Positions 55,601-62,826 of a DNA stretch of 64,000 nucleotides are shown here, in pieces. The notes under the pieces are model-generated. The model ran no database searches. It was not told the origin of the DNA and was given only the letters and a program-made list of their open reading frames with translations. Origin of the DNA: Ornithodoros turicata (lineage: Eukaryota; Arthropoda; Arachnida; Ixodida; Argasidae). Both the position numbers and the translations under genes were made by a program. The stretch is from assembly GCF_037126465.1 (NCBI RefSeq), contig NC_088204.1, forward strand, positions 77,871,807-77,935,806, in the 5' to 3' direction. The stretch's first letter is position 1; the number at the start of each line of letters is the position of its first letter.

Positions 55601-58600
55601 CAGTTGCTGGTGCCTCGTGGTTGCGGGCTGGCTTTTGCCGTTTTCAGCAAGGGCGCCGCAAACCCACCACCACCTGGTCTACAGCACGACCTTGGAGCCA
55701 CCACCAATGAGCGGATGTTTTTATCCACCCAGCCATGCCACTGGTAGAGAGCCATCTAGCCCCGTAAACATAGAGCAGTGGAAATGACCACTTAGCAGTG
55801 GCTTGTCGCCGTGGCTTTTGTCGTTAGGACCGAATCGCAAAAAAAACCGTTTGTGTTGCAACAAAGATAAATGACAATCGTGGGTGTTTAAAAATTATCT
55901 TGTAGAGCAATTATTGTATATTTCCTGATTGGCATCCGCAATCGCGGCAAGTGTGAACCACGTTACATGACATCTTGTGCAGCAGTGGTGGTGGCGTGCT
56001 ATTTCCGAGCGATCTGCCGGACAAAAATCCAATCACATATCATGGACGTAGTAATAACAAGAAAATAAGCGGTGCAGTTCACTGTTCAGTTGGTAACATT
56101 GAAACAAAAGTTGCAAAGCCGCTAGCGAGATTACGTTTGTGTACTCACCGCCTTGTAACCACATGCTTGTAACTAACCGTCGGCGCCTAACTTTTGCAGA
56201 AACAGGACAACGCCAACCTTTTCACACTTCTTGGAGTGAGTCATCTTATGGTCTCTTTATGTATAAATACACCTGTGCTAGAGTATAGGTAGATAAAACT
56301 AAGGCAAGGTTTCACCGATCAAACTATCACATTAGAGAAATTCCATGTAGCTATACAAGGTTCTTTGGCAAACTCTAATCGCGACACGAAACATTTGAAA
56401 GTGCACGGAACATTATGCGTACGCTATGACACAAGCGACAGACGCGGCGTTGCCATCCTGTTCAGTCTTAAAGGGACTATGAAACAATTTTTCCCGTCTT
56501 TGTTTGTCAGGAGATATATTCCAGAACATGACGCCGAAGTTTTACGTTCGGCAAGCGGGCGTTTTCTCTCGAGAGAATTTAAAGGGGTTGAGAAACCACA
56601 CAGATAGACCTTTGTCTCTGATAGAGTCTGTTCGCCTTACTCCACGCACTCCGTACTCAAAGTCCCACCTCCCACCTCCTACTATTTTTTATGCTACAGG
56701 GTTTAGAAATCTCCCATTTTTGAGGCCCCCACCGACCGTGGCGCCAAACGGTGCCAGGCAGCTCCATGAAGTCGGCGGGAAGTGACGCCTTGACCGGTTG
56801 CTCTATGGCTCTACGTCATAGCCCTTCCGCTCATTTCACTTCGCTGCGTCGCGTCCACGGAGTAAGAACTTCTTACTCCGTGGTCGCGTCCCAGCGCTCG
56901 CCGCGGCCCTGTTTACAGGCGTCGTCATGAGAACGGGAACTCCGCACTTCCGTGGCGCGCTCGGTACTACGTCATACCGAGATCGGGCAAGGAGGAGGCG
57001 AGCCAAGGGTGAAAGGATCTCCTCATATTCAAAGCGTCATAACTCCGTGGCGCGGAAGCGCAGCGTGAAAGGGTTTCGGCGGAGATGTTTGGCACCAATA
57101 GATCTACATTTCAAACATCATTTTGTGTAATATTTGGATTTGAATTCACAACCCCTTTAAGTACCGAAATTATACGAAGCTGATACACCTTTTGTTGGCA
57201 CGCCACGGAGAGCCGTGGCGGGAGTGTCGTGGGGAGGAAGATGACCCGGTTTCCGCTGCGCCCGTTTACGTCACCGACGATGTCACGCGCGCATAGAATG
57301 ATACGCAATGTAAGCCGAGGCTCTTTTGTGCGAGCCGTGTGCAAAACAAATTTAACAGGTCCCCCAAACTCACCTCGGAAAAGCGTGCAACGAAGAAGGC
57401 CGCCACTAGATACCCCACTGTTGCCGTTCCGCATCACTTCAGCCCGCTAAGTTTAGCGGCAAAATGTTTTTGTTGTTTCTGCGAATGAATCTAGTCTTTA
57501 TATGCCCAAATAAAATGCGTATAACAACTTTCTGTGTCGTGTTTCACTTTTTGGTTCCGTTTTTAAACGTGTTGAGCGATCGGAAGGATCTAGTGCACGG
57601 CTGCGTGCATCACATAGCGTACCTGTCGTACCAGGCGCCGCCAGTGGGCGCCGCAGGCGCAGTCGTCCATTTCTTCTTCGGTGACCTGGCCTGGCTGGGA
57701 TTGTGCTTCAACTGGATCTTTAGCGCGCTACAATCAAACGCAAGCCAACGTCTGGTAACAATGGGGTATCTAAGGGCGGCCTCCGGCATTGCACGCATCG
57801 GGATAGGAACAAATACATGGGAAAATGGCGACCTTGGGGGACCTGAAATTTAAGGAGGCACCGGGAGCACGTGTGTAGTTGTCAAGAAGCGAGAGGAGGA
57901 ACACGTGAGGAAGGAGAAACGGGAAAGAGAGGTCAGAGGGCGATTTTGACTTAGAAAGCGGCACACGGCTAAAACTTTACGGCTAAAACGCAGTCTTTTA
58001 ACTTAAAAGACGGCGCACTTCAGTAGCGAGAGATTTCTGGGGTACGAGTTTCTCGGCAGGAAGAACCGTTTTCACCAAACATTTTATTTTTGGTGAATTT
58101 CATGGGCGGTATTTTATGGGATCCTCGGGAAGTTTCCTAGTCTCTTTAACCAATATGCTCTAAGCGAAACGTTCTCGTAAAATGCGCGCTTCATGGAACA
58201 GCTTGTAGTGATTCAGTATGAAAGCGTGCAGGATCTTTCACATAACGTGTTAAAAAAAAAAGTTGTATTAGAAATCTACTTGTCCGAAAATTATGAAGTC
58301 AACGGCGAAATTTATCTTTGGCGAACTTACTTCTTGTATTGAACTGTACGTAACTATATGGAACGTACCGGCTTGTGCGTGTATGCTTTTTTTTTTTTTT
58401 TTGCCACAAACAGAAGGCGCATTACGAAATACGTTCCCCACTACAATGGTAATAGCTGGGAAAAAATTGTGAAAAGTCTCGTCTCCAGACGCCCAAATTG
58501 TCGCCCGCCGTCAGTTCTCCGTCAGGTTAATGCAAGGGATACCCTCGACCCATAATTCTCTAACAAGTAGATTATTTCATAGATTTTTTTTACTCGTTAG

Positions 58601-60841
58601 GTTTAACACCCTGCATATGGCATTGTATCAACACGATACTGTGCAAACGGGCAATAGTGCATTAATAAATGACAGTCCATGTGAAGACACTAGCAGTGGG
58701 ACCACACATGCAACCCTCATGTTGGTACAGCGTGCTGCGACGTTAACTGAAACGCAGCCTCGCCCTGTAGAGCGGGGCGAGACACATTCTAGAGCCGCCG
58801 AGCAGAAATAAAGGGTGAGAAGGTTTGGACTATCCCACTCCTGTTACAAGGGTTCACTAGCCCTGCGCTCCTGAAGGGTAGTTCCCCGCATAAGGTTCAG
58901 AGCGCCTGCCTAACGGCGGACACCCCTGTAACACGAGTGGGATAGTCGAAATCTTCTCTTTCTTTATTTCTCCTAAGCGCTGCTAGGGCGTCGCTCGCTC
59001 CGCTCCGCAGGGCGAAGCTGCGTTTACGAGCCCCGCTAGTGGTGTTTTCTTCATGGACTGCCATGCGTAAATCCCAATACCCAACTAGGTGTTGCGAGAC
59101 ACATGTGTGGTGTTTGTCCTACTGTGTTTTATCAACCCCAGCTACTCGTAGCACAATGGCAGCTCAAACATGACGGACCTCCTTTGTGTTGTCCCGCAGT
59201 GCATCCTGGACAATTTGGGCCAGCAGAGGCTCGACAGAGTCGTCACGGGCGTTCTGTGCGAATTACTCCGGCTAGTCAATTATCTTATGGGCGATCCTTC
59301 CACTGGAGGTGTCAAAGAGCCTGGACAAGGCACTCCCCTTCAGCCAGCAACAGATGCCATAAGCCAGAACAGCGGTGCCCTATTTGGCCCACTTGGCGAT
59401 GTAAAGGAACAACTAGACAACGCACTCAGTGACCAATGTAAGCAAAGACCACCACATGTTTGGACCACGATCTACTAGATTATAGCGACCATATCATAAT
59501 CGGCAACCCCTATGAGGAGCCCGTCCGCACGATCCGTTAGGAGCGCTGCACATCGGCCCGCGAGATCTACGTCATGATTGGACAATGGAAATGTGAATTT
59601 TGAACGCGCAGCAGAAGGCCGTAGCAGACAACAACTTTTGATGAAAACGCGTACAATGATGATGATGATGATCAACATTAGAAAGAAGCGTCTCCCGTGG
59701 GACATCCACCGCTTGTACAAAAATACTAAGGTAAGCTGAAGTACAAAGTATTGTAGAAATTGAGGAAGCAATAACAGGGCCGATGAGTAGCGCCGCCGCT
59801 AGCTTCCAAATGCAGCACAGGGAAGGGCCTATATGACATGGTCGCTATAATCTAGTAGGTCATGGTTTGGACATGCGTTCGAAAGCGGCTTCTACTGTAC
59901 AATTCTGTCGTAGTGGATATCATACACGGGCTATGTAACTGAATAAGAAACACGGAGAAAGTACGCGCTCAGTCTTCTCACCACCTTAACTGTTCCTGTG
60001 ACGTACCGGGCGCAACCAATCGGAAAGCCCAGTAGCTCAGCTCTTCTTGACTTCTGTAATTCTCTCCGACTTTTCTTTGCGATCTTCCAACTTCTGATGG
60101 GGGAAACATAATGAGAATATAAGTTTCCCATGTTCTTTCTAACGAGCAGGGAAAAACATCATACCCTACACGTGTTCACAAATGGATTCTACCGGTTTCT
60201 ACACGTATTGACGACGAGGTTACATTACCCTTCCTTTCTTGCTGTCGTAATAGCTGGTTTCCTATCTAGTCTAGATAAAACCACAACCATAAGCGTAGAC
60301 CACCCCGTGATCGAGACTGCAATTTTTTGGTTCCTTCTTCTGGTCTGCCGGCGAAGTTGAGACTCCATAGTCCACACTATAAAATAAGCCTTTGTCCCAT
60401 AACACACACAATGGTACCATTGCCGCTTCTCATTTTAGGAGAGAGCGGTGCATGCGTCTTCCTGCGCCAATTACCATGACTGTAAAGGTGTCACAAAAAG
60501 GCGCACACCTCCCATTCTCAACAAATCACGATAGGGACGATAGGGATCACGACTGTTGCCAGTGAGCTTCGTTATGCACTCGACAGTGCTTTTGTCATTA
60601 TAGGTCATGTCGGTAAGTCATGTAGGTCAGTAGGTCATGTCATGTCGGTAAGTCATGTAGGTCAGTAGGTCATGTCGGTAAGTCATGTAGGTCAGTAGGT
60701 CATGTCATGTCGGTAAGTCATGTAGGTCAGTAGGTCATGCCATGCCAGTAAGAGCAGAATTCGTGTTCTCGGTAAGGAGCGTTGTATATGCCGCGTCAAG
60801 AGCAGTCTTTTCCTTTTACAGGCCCCGGAATCAAGCCGTGA
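40547..60841 (+). CDS. unit 2: secreted two-module cysteine protein with mucin-like exon, complete gene, 11 coding exons
   Basis: Exons are 40547-40688, 45397-45582, 48550-48596, 49116-49154, 49617-49652, 51978-52089, 53696-53892, 54870-54917, 56200-56235, 59200-59437 and 60822-60841. They sum to 1101 nt, 366 residues plus stop, open throughout. Order: signal peptide, short basic Lys/Pro head, Thr/Pro-rich mucin-like segment, module A, module B, Cys-Pro-Gly-Ile-Lys-Pro end. Exon sizes equal those of unit 1 except the head, the extra mucin exon, B2 and B5. Module A has lost one Cys present in unit 1 (GDYF against GDFC). The family is not recognised; export is expected. Confidence 0.78.
41330..42304. 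mobile_element. TTAA-type MITE, interrupted, inside the foldback
   Basis: It begins ATGGAAGTGACCCC and ends CACTTCTATGCTCCTCTAA, matching 36019-36500 on both sides of an insertion at 41445-41923. The outermost left bases are missing. Confidence 0.7.
41445..41923 (-). mobile_element. hAT-type MITE (CAGGTCCCCCAA ends), copy 1
   Basis: The 8-bp duplication CGCGCAAG lies at 41437-41444 and 41924-41931. The ends are CAGGTCCCCCAA and its complement. A second copy in opposite orientation lies at 57356-57845 with a different exact 8-bp duplication. The frames inside are shared by both copies but resemble no transposase. Confidence 0.9.
43791..45396. other. rest of intron 1 of unit 2
   Basis: It resumes the duplicate of the unit 1 intron (GTAGTTGCGCGTCAGATGCG). 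An inverted fragment of the TTAA element family of 56.47 kb ends near 44633. Nothing else is recognisable before the mucin exon. Confidence 0.55.
45397..45582 (+). CDS. unit 2 mucin-like exon (Thr/Pro rich)
   Basis: 186 nt between TCTTTCTTGCAG and a GC donor (CAG|GCAAGT). It starts G|GT and ends TCA G|GC, so it is phase 1-1 and can be added or skipped without a frame change. It encodes E-C-A-P-T-T-T-P-T-P-P-P-G-C-P-P, then Thr/Ala/Ser tracts with three Cys in all, a strong candidate for O-glycosylation. A GT at 45571 would also keep phase 1, but it matches the donor consensus poorly. I find no counterpart in intron 1 of unit 1. Confidence 0.75.
45665..45870 (-). mobile_element. tRNA-derived SINE, minus strand
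   Basis: Box B on the minus strand reads CGGGTTCGATCCCGG. The body has GCACCGTGTGTCGGAGATTTC and ACGTCAAAAGAACCCC. The same family lies at 61310-61520. It is in the intron between the mucin exon and A2. Confidence 0.7.
46420..46950. mobile_element. probable DNA element with TTTCCGG-rich ends
   Basis: CCGGAAATTTTGGGGG and GGAAAAATTGCCC near 46450-46510 are answered by GAAAATTTCCGGAAATTTTGC near 46925-46945 in inverted orientation. Edges and target duplication could not be fixed. Confidence 0.4.
47240..48260. repeat. 62-bp satellite array, about 16 copies
   Basis: The unit contains GGGAGTTTTAGTGAATCG, TTCTCACTCAGACG, then GTTCGCGAACGGTTTCGCG. A longer-period pattern is visible: a five-unit block (about 309 bp, starting near 47.30 kb) is repeated almost exactly near 47.60 kb. 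An inverted relative (CGATTCACTAAAACTTCC) stands at about 48450-48470. The open frames inside the array are artefacts of the repeat. It lies in the intron before exon A2 of unit 2 and is absent from unit 1. Confidence 0.9.
48550..48596 (+). CDS. unit 2 exon A2: Cys/N-glycosylation exon
   Basis: 47 nt between TTATTTTAG and GTAAGT. It reads P-C-I-N-I-T-L-S-N-L-F-N-L-G-N after completing a Gly. Three residues differ from unit 1. Confidence 0.82.
49116..49154 (+). CDS. unit 2 exon A3: two-Cys exon
   Basis: 39 nt between CCTTCCAG and GTAAGT. It reads C-V-G-N-D-L-Q-F-C-T-P-N-H, phase 0-0. Confidence 0.8.
49617..49652 (+). CDS. unit 2 exon A4: 12-codon microexon
   Basis: 36 nt between CTTGTTCCAG and GTAAGT. 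It reads N-G-I-V-A-G-V-V-R-L-L-G, phase 0-0. It aligns with unit 1 exon A4 in seven of twelve positions. Confidence 0.77.
49653..51977. other. intron A4-A5 of unit 2
   Basis: It holds foldback copy d (50643-50795), T-rich low-complexity DNA at about 50480-50640, and T and C runs near 50.83-50.88 kb. The open frames at 51.2-51.7 kb have no counterpart in unit 1 and are not supported. Confidence 0.6.
50643..50795. mobile_element. foldback MITE, CCCAAGCAGC family, copy d
   Basis: A 153-bp hairpin element. Flanks are GCAT and ATGC. Confidence 0.8.
51978..52089 (+). CDS. unit 2 exon A5: Cys-led amphipathic helix exon
   Basis: 112 nt, acceptor TTTCTCGAAAG, donor C|GTAAGT. It starts C-L-L-V-G-L and holds A-K-P-G-D-Y-F, then FLLEDILIIAYRVLGLPN. 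The second Cys of unit 1 is replaced by Phe. The final base joins exon B2 as His. Confidence 0.82.
52090..53695. other. intron A5-B2 of unit 2
   Basis: From 52.23 to 52.55 kb GGCCC / CCAATGG-type motifs recur in both orientations (degenerate foldback style). From 52.86 to 53.14 kb a G-run-bearing repeat (CCCAGGATTTTTCCAGGGGG) resembles a DNA-element end. Otherwise nothing recognisable. Confidence 0.5.
53696..53892 (+). CDS. unit 2 exon B2: C-G-P-P exon, long form
   Basis: 197 nt between GGTAG (weak pyrimidine tract) and GTAAGT. Phase 1 in, phase 0 out. It reads A-R-A-I-N-S-H-S-R-N-D, later G-V-C-K-G-S-N-P-P-A-Y-C-S, K-N-V-T-C-G-P-P-L-V-I-Q-L-P-E-T and L-N-I-G-T. It has three Cys and an Asn-Val-Thr sequon. 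The second half aligns with unit 1. The first half does not, so the 5' boundary is the least certain of this gene. Confidence 0.68.
53893..54869. other. intron B2-B3 of unit 2
   Basis: GTAAGT to TTTGTGCAG. No exon or known repeat is seen. Confidence 0.6.
54870..54917 (+). CDS. unit 2 exon B3: two-Cys, N-glycosylation exon
   Basis: 48 nt, phase 0-0, between TTTGTGCAG and GTAAAT. It reads C-S-N-E-T-L-V-A-C-P-K-N-Q-P-A-K. Confidence 0.85.
54918..56199. other. intron B3-B4 of unit 2
   Basis: It contains an inverted tRNA-SINE piece at about 55440-55530 (box B on the minus strand, ACAGGTTCGAATCCTACC) and an ACAGGGTGTTCCGCATTGACC motif at 55232. The rest is unassigned. Confidence 0.55.
55440..55530 (-). 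mobile_element. tRNA-derived SINE fragment, minus strand
   Basis: Minus-strand GGTTCGAATCCTACCGCCGTCTG followed by TGTGCTGTCTAAGGTTTACCC. It is a worn copy of the family at 17.8 kb and 26.7 kb. Confidence 0.55.
56200..56235 (+). CDS. unit 2 exon B4: 12-codon microexon
   Basis: 36 nt between ACTTTTGCAG and GTGAGT. It reads K-Q-D-N-A-N-L-F-T-L-L-G, phase 0-0. Confidence 0.8.
56472..57156 (+). mobile_element. TTAA-flanked element, second family
   Basis: TTAA at 56468-56471 and 57157-57160. Ends AGGGACTATGAAACAATTTT and the complement of AGGGGTTGTGAATTC. Inverted fragments of the same family occur near 22.9-23.03 kb and 44.54-44.63 kb. No transposase. Confidence 0.65.
57356..57845 (+). mobile_element. 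hAT-type MITE (CAGGTCCCCCAA ends), copy 2
   Basis: The exact 8-bp duplication AAATTTAA lies at 57348-57355 and 57846-57853. It is nearly identical to the reverse complement of 41445-41923, which argues for recent activity. It lies in the B4-B5 intron of unit 2. Confidence 0.9.
57846..58670. other. intron B4-B5 of unit 2, middle
   Basis: A-T rich with a T-run near 58.39 kb. Nothing recognisable. Confidence 0.5.
58671..59065. repeat. imperfect palindrome of about 395 bp upstream of exon B5
   Basis: GACAGTCCATGTGAAGACAC is answered by GTGTTTTCTTCATGGACTGCC, the CGCAGCCTCGCCCTG part by CAGGGCGAAGCTGCG, and GACTATCCCACTC by GAGTGGGATAGTC. The turn is near 58.87 kb. It ends 135 bp before exon B5 of unit 2. 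Probably a foldback element. Confidence 0.7.
59200..59437 (+). CDS. unit 2 exon B5: Cys-led helix exon
   Basis: 238 nt, acceptor TTGTCCCGCAG, donor CAAT|GTAAGC. It begins C-I-L-D-N-L-G-Q-Q-R-L-D-R-V-V, holds V-L-C-E-L-L-R-L-V-N-Y-L, then GQGTPLQP and a tail ending NALSDQ. Same length as unit 0 exon B5, no acidic insert. Confidence 0.85.
59438..60600. other. last intron of unit 2, 5' part
   Basis: No exon. The phrase GACCATATCATAATCGGCAACC near 59487 and AGCGACCATGTCATATAGG on the opposite strand near 59840 suggest a short inverted element between them. Otherwise unique. Confidence 0.45.
60601..60745 (+). repeat. minisatellite carrying GGTAAGT splice-donor motifs
   Basis: Units of about 30-41 bp built from TAGGTCATGTCGGTAAGTCATG and GTAGGTCAG recur four times. 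GGTAAGT stands at 60612, 60647, 60677 and 60712. The array ends 76 bp before the terminal exon acceptor of unit 2. Confidence 0.85.
60822..60841 (+). CDS. unit 2 terminal exon (coding part): Cys-Pro-Gly-Ile-Lys-Pro-stop
   Basis: The acceptor TCCTTTTACAG is followed by GC, which completes Cys with the T of exon B5. TGA is at 60839-60841. The coding tail is one codon longer than in units 0 and 1. Confidence 0.78.
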
Positions 60842-60891
60842 ATGCGACGGTATCACGAAAATATTGCCGACGCTTCGGTTATGCATTGAAA

Positions 60892-60897
60892 AATAAA
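60892..60897 (+). terminator. polyadenylation signal of unit 2
   Basis: AATAAA 51 bases after the stop. A second AATAAA lies at 60919-60924. Either could be used. Confidence 0.6.
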
Positions 60898-60924
60898 GAA
60901 AAGGACAGCCTTGCCTGTAATAAA

Positions 60925-62470
60925 GCCACACTCGTGCTTGAGTATCTTCTTTCTCCACTGATTCGTGGTACGTTTGCCATGAAGAGCATTTGTCTGCTCT
61001 GCATGTACTGCACATTATTCACGAACCTGTCGCTATGAAGACAGACAGACATTCACATCGGGAACTCAGCAGTCACTGCTCCTGCAGCTACGCCACACCG
61101 ATGCGACACACACGTTGCTGCTTTCAAGATGGAGTCTCTCGGAACTGCACATGCTTGGTACGCACAGCAAAATTTACGCAAGCTTCGCATATGCACAACG
61201 AATCTTTTGAAATGCTTTGTCCTTGTGTGCTGAGATAAGGCACGTAGGCTGTATGCCGTGTAGCAAGTAATAATGGTGTCTTGATGTTACGCGGAAGATT
61301 TGTCTACCTACAGCACGGCGACATACGTTGCACGTGCCGTAGGGTATGGACTGAGGATGATTTCGATCACTTGGGGGTACTTTTGACGTGCGCAAGAAAT
61401 CTCCAACACGCGGTGCTGGAAGCAATGTTTACCTCCCCCCACATTGCTACCGCCCTCGACCGGGTTTGAACCCGCGATCTTGAACTCAGCAAGCCAACAC
61501 GTTACTGACTAGAGCTACGTCCGAGGAGGGCTGTGGTGTAGCAACCATCTCAATCAGCATCAGATTCGAGTACCTTCTGCGCGAAGACTGGGATGTGGCC
61601 TTTGTACGAATCTTAGCACCAGTTGTCCAGGAATCATGGCATTCCTTCCCTCAGCAGCTAGACGCCAAATCGGTAGGCAAGCAGCTCTGTTAAATGACAA
61701 CATTACCTGGGCCATCGCCGACGCCCGGAGGAATTCGCATTCGGAAACCGCGCGCACGAGGATCTGAGGATCAGTGCACTACAGGAACCGTACAGTAAAC
61801 AGTTTGGATTGCTGGATACTTTCTAGCCAGCACTTGTCTTGTCTGTCTCTTCGGTTGTTTAACTCTCTTTGGTGCGCTATCCTGATGGAAACTACAATAT
61901 AGAGGCAAAAACTGCAGCAGATCCCAGAATCTGAGGATCCGTGGACTACAGGAACCCTACAGTAAACAGTTTGGATTGCTGGAGGATATACTTTCTAGCC
62001 AGTACTTGTCTTGTCTGTCTCTTCGGCTGTTTAACTCTCTTCCTGATGGGATGTACAGCAGATAACAGCAGCTCAGCAGCAGCCAATTCATAGAACAAAA
62101 CGGTATCACCGCTGGATTCAGGAGACCGTTTCTGCTATCATTAACATAAATGCTTGGTGTCACCAAATGCCTCCCTTTTTCAACAAATCGGGAGAGATTC
62201 ACCTTTTTTTTTTTCGTTCACCAGATTTTCCTTCGTGATTGTTTAAATTTGTCTGCGCAAATAAATTCCTGTCAGTTGTGAGTTTGCAGATACGTTTGTC
62301 TCCTTGTCTTAACCGCCCTTCGTCCCGTCTCAGTGCTGCTTTGAAGCGACAGAGATTCACCCCCTGCGGAATGGTGCTTAGCTGGGGCCATGTTTTGATT
62401 CGTAACACCAGTTCCGGTATTGTTCTCGTACTCTTTATGTTCCGTCTCGTTCTGTGTTCAGAGCTTCACC
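60925..62470. other. intergenic DNA between unit 2 and unit 3
   Basis: No gene. It contains a minus-strand tRNA-SINE (61310-61520). A direct repeat is present: ACTACAGGAACC...TTTCTAGCCAG occurs near 61.77-61.83 kb and again near 61.95-62.0 kb. The region is the counterpart of 4.6-5.83 kb. Confidence 0.6.
61310..61520 (-). mobile_element. tRNA-derived SINE, minus strand
   Basis: Minus-strand box B GCGGGTTCAAACCCGG, box A region GTAGCTCTAGTC, and a body shared with 45665-45870 (GCACCGCGTGTTGGAGATTTC). Confidence 0.7.
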
Positions 62471-62478
62471 ATAAAAGG
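62471..62478 (+). promoter_or_regulatory. TATA-like box of unit 3
   Basis: ATAAAAGG about 190 bases before the ATG, in sequence duplicated at 5837-5844. The leader contains the palindrome GTCACAGCTGTGAC at 62585-62598. Confidence 0.5.
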
Positions 62479-62666
62479 ATATTTTCTGCCTTCCTCTCAC
62501 CTTCCACTCCGGCAAGTCATTGCACCCGTTACTCAACGAAAGGGGATACACACAAGCACGTTCAGAGCACACTTGCTAAAATAAGTCACAGCTGTGACCT
62601 CTTTAGAAATGTCGCGGATACTTTCGACTGAAGAACATAGTCACTAACACTCTAACAGGCGTTGCC

Positions 62667-62826
62667 ATGAAAATGCCTCTTCGTTACACCGTACTGCTCG
62701 TAGCAGTATTATGCATCCCATTGGAAGGAGGTGCAGTAAAAAAGACCACACCCAGCAAGAAACCCAAGAAGACAAAACCACCGAACCCATTTAAGGCACG
62801 CAAGATGAAGAAGGAGAAAGTGGCTG
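62667..62826 (+). CDS. unit 3 exon 1: signal peptide and basic head (gene continues beyond window)
   Basis: 53 codons plus one base, ending GCTG|GTGCGT (phase 1), the same phase as units 1 and 2. M-K-M-P-L-R-Y-T-V-L-L-V-A-V-L-C is a signal peptide, with cleavage near GGA-V. The head is basic (KKTTPSKKPKKTKPP, then RKMKKEK). A second ATG at 62673 aligns with MALPLR of the other units. The leader and promoter differ from units 1 and 2 but match the orphan leader at 5.8 kb. Confidence 0.8.

Noticed and set aside
41354..57853. Shared ORFs starting MFLLFLRMNL at 41354-41815 (minus) and 57464-57853 (plus)
   Set aside because: They lie wholly inside the two copies of a hAT MITE and show no transposase motifs.
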